Shown piece by piece: positions 62,081 to 64,000 of a stretch of 64,000 bases of DNA. The stretch covers positions 41,438,501 to 41,502,500 of the forward strand of contig JAMPIT010000230.1 in the NCBI GenBank assembly GCA_026261815.1, written 5' to 3'. The first letter of the stretch is position 1. Each line of letters starts with the position of its first letter. Both the position numbers and the translations under genes were made by a program. The notes under the pieces were generated by a model. It saw nothing but the letters and a program-made list of their open reading frames with translations, searched no databases and had not been told where the DNA came from. The stretch comes from Monarcha castaneiventris obscurior. Taxonomy: Eukaryota > Chordata > Aves > Passeriformes > Monarchidae.

Positions 62081-64000
62081 GAATCCAAATGAATTAATCA
62101 ACCCAAATCCTTGTTTGGAAATCAGATGGTGTTTGATTATGGATTTACCATCTTTAACCACAAATGTGAAATTTATGGACTAGAGACGTGTTACTCTCAA
62201 AATTTAATTTCTAGGTTGTGTTCTGCTTTTCAGACAGTGCAGCAAAATATGAGAGTCTCTCTTACGCCCTGTCTCGTCAATTACGGGAGACCGGGAAATC
62301 TCGGTCTTCAGTGTTTCAAGATGAAATTTTTATTTCATCTGGCAGAGATGATCCTTTTTAGCATGGCATAGACAAGCATGAAGCCTCTTTTGTCCTATGG
62401 ATTGAAGGGATTCAAGCTTTACATCCATGGAGGAGTGGAGATCACACATGGTCCTGGTGTATCTCCAGACTGCCTGTATGTGTTTCACTTTTTGGACTGG
62501 AGGCCTATTGTCACAGGCTATGAAAAAAGTTTCTGTTCCTGTTCAGTGATATATTGACAGCAGCATTTTGTTACTGAGCCTGTGATCTAGTGCAAAGGAT
62601 GCATCCATGTGTGTTTGTACTGGGCAACAGCATCCACTCGGGAATAGAAAACACAGACCAGAGACTTGGGTCACCTCGGTACTTAAATTATCAAAGTAGG
62701 ACTTGCAGTTGATTTTTAAAGTAAAGAATGAGTGTATTTCTCTAAGATTCAGCTGTGAGTAGAATATGATGCTTATTGCTGTTAAGGAAGGACTGACGTA
62801 GTGTGCCTGTTTCACTGATAATTTCAGAACTATTTCCTGTGTTTAAATATTAAGTAGAAATTACTGAAAAACTTGGATTACTGCCTTTTTGAGAACAAAG
62901 GTAAGTATATTTTTAAAGTGTGATCTGATATGCTGAGGGGGAACACAGGGGAGAGACGTGCAGAAGAATGCAGGTTTGTCTCAGTATTTTAAAAAAAAAG
63001 ACCAAGACATTATTTTGTGAAGTAAAGTTGTTTTGTGGTGGCAGATGTATAAAGGCATTGGTTGTTTCAACATCAAGTGTCCCTGGCAGATGAATAACAA
63101 GATGAAGAACTGCAGTTGGATCAACAAGGCTGATTCTTACCAGTCAGAGAGCTTTTGGAGATTACAGTATAGTATGGAGAATTTATTGAGGTGATTTATC
63201 CACAGTGCTTGTGAATACATTACATCCATGCTCTGTCTCAGCTGGTGTAGAGTGGATGTCAATACCTGCAAATGTATTATTAATGTTACTTTGGAAAGCA
63301 GTATGTTTTTGCATAGCTTCAATATCCTTCATGTTCATGGATTTTGAACATAACTCTAAAACTCGCAGTAAATCTTCTGCTGTTGAAACAAATAAATTTT
63401 GGGAAAACATAAAAAATACTTTTAAAAATTACATTTGATAACAACACTCAGTCAGCCTTTCTGCTGCTGAGAGCCCCTGACAACCAGAAATGGAAGCCTC
63501 TATAAAAGTGACTTCTGAAAGAAGCAAAGGAGGAAAATTGTATGTTTTGGTTTTGCCTGTGGGGCTGTCTTCTTGTTTTGGAAGCTTCCATCAGTAGGTG
63601 TGGTTTGTAGAAAAGACAGGTGGAGAAAAGCAAGCTAAAGAAAGGCAGCAGACGAAGCACTATTTCATGTTCAGTACTCTGCTTTTTCCTCTGCATCCCT
63701 AAGTTCTTGTGCTATGAGGGAAACAAACCCAAAAAGACTTGGTAGGGGAGGAGACCAAGAGCTTTTCTTTTACAGTCAGCAATAAGACAGTCATGTGAGA
63801 GAAGACAGGGAATGGACCTTCATCTCGTGTGGTTTCCTCTGTCATGATACCAGAGAGGATGAGTTCTCTCTGCTTCACAGTGTCAAGCAGTTCTTTATCC
63901 ATTCACCTCACGCTCACAAAATCCACTAGCTGACCATGCTGACATTGCCTCCTGCCCAGCCTTGCAGATCCGTATATTTTGTTGCTCAGCATCTGCAGCC
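62081..64000. other. Gene-free DNA to the window end
   Basis: No gene or repeat was recognised. Opposite-strand frames overlap at 63137-63438 (two on the minus strand, one on the plus strand), which is typical of non-coding DNA with locally few stops. Confidence 0.6.

Overview
The window looks like vertebrate nuclear DNA, almost certainly from a bird, and I find no gene in it. The bird assignment rests mainly on two antisense 3' ends of CR1 retrotransposons (7647-7808 and 15818-15876). They carry the CR1 terminal repeat (AGAATCAT units) followed by the '(ggaa)gacct...gat(c)atcaag(c/t)c..aacc' block that is ubiquitous in bird genomes. The DNA is AT-rich by eye, CpG-poor and has no CpG island. 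All open reading frames are short and overlap one another on both strands. The longest (167 codons, 60582-61085 minus) is near the upper end of what chance gives in this much DNA. I saw no exon with a recognisable protein domain, no tRNA, rRNA or snRNA gene, no CRISPR array and no bacterial operon features. The window is therefore intergenic, or lies inside one large intron.

What can be supported is mostly old repeat debris. Besides the two CR1 tails, there is a decayed CR1-superfamily ORF2 remnant at about 46905-47378. Five pieces resemble MIR/L2-like or 'core-SINE' elements of amniotes (9724-9905, 14890-15236, 34264-34352, 37434-37845 and 61534-61731). A set of palindromic fragments with a 'ttcaatgg / ccattga' signature occurs at 13098-13185, 20058-20116, 23720-23855, 45914-45980 and 57015-57085. 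A pair of related 60-bp segments lies 2.4 kb apart (43161-43220 and 45537-45596, about 83% identical by hand count) and belongs to a family I could not name. Simple-sequence tracts are scattered throughout: poly-A/T runs, a TAA microsatellite, a TA/CA tract, a 35-nt homopyrimidine run and a 130-bp purine-rich patch.

Several AT-rich, repeat-free stretches look like candidate conserved non-coding (enhancer-type) elements: 3180-3410, 14235-14605, 16900-17420, 30510-30960 and 35855-36190. They contain homeodomain, PBX/HOX or octamer-like words, short perfect palindromes or locally raised CpG. This is pattern recognition only; alignment to other birds and reptiles would decide it. I saw nothing that I would call a new biological system. 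The most useful leads are the candidate regulatory elements, the unclassified paired repeat, the apparently nested SINE at 37434-37845 and a 20-bp perfect palindrome at 26972-26991.
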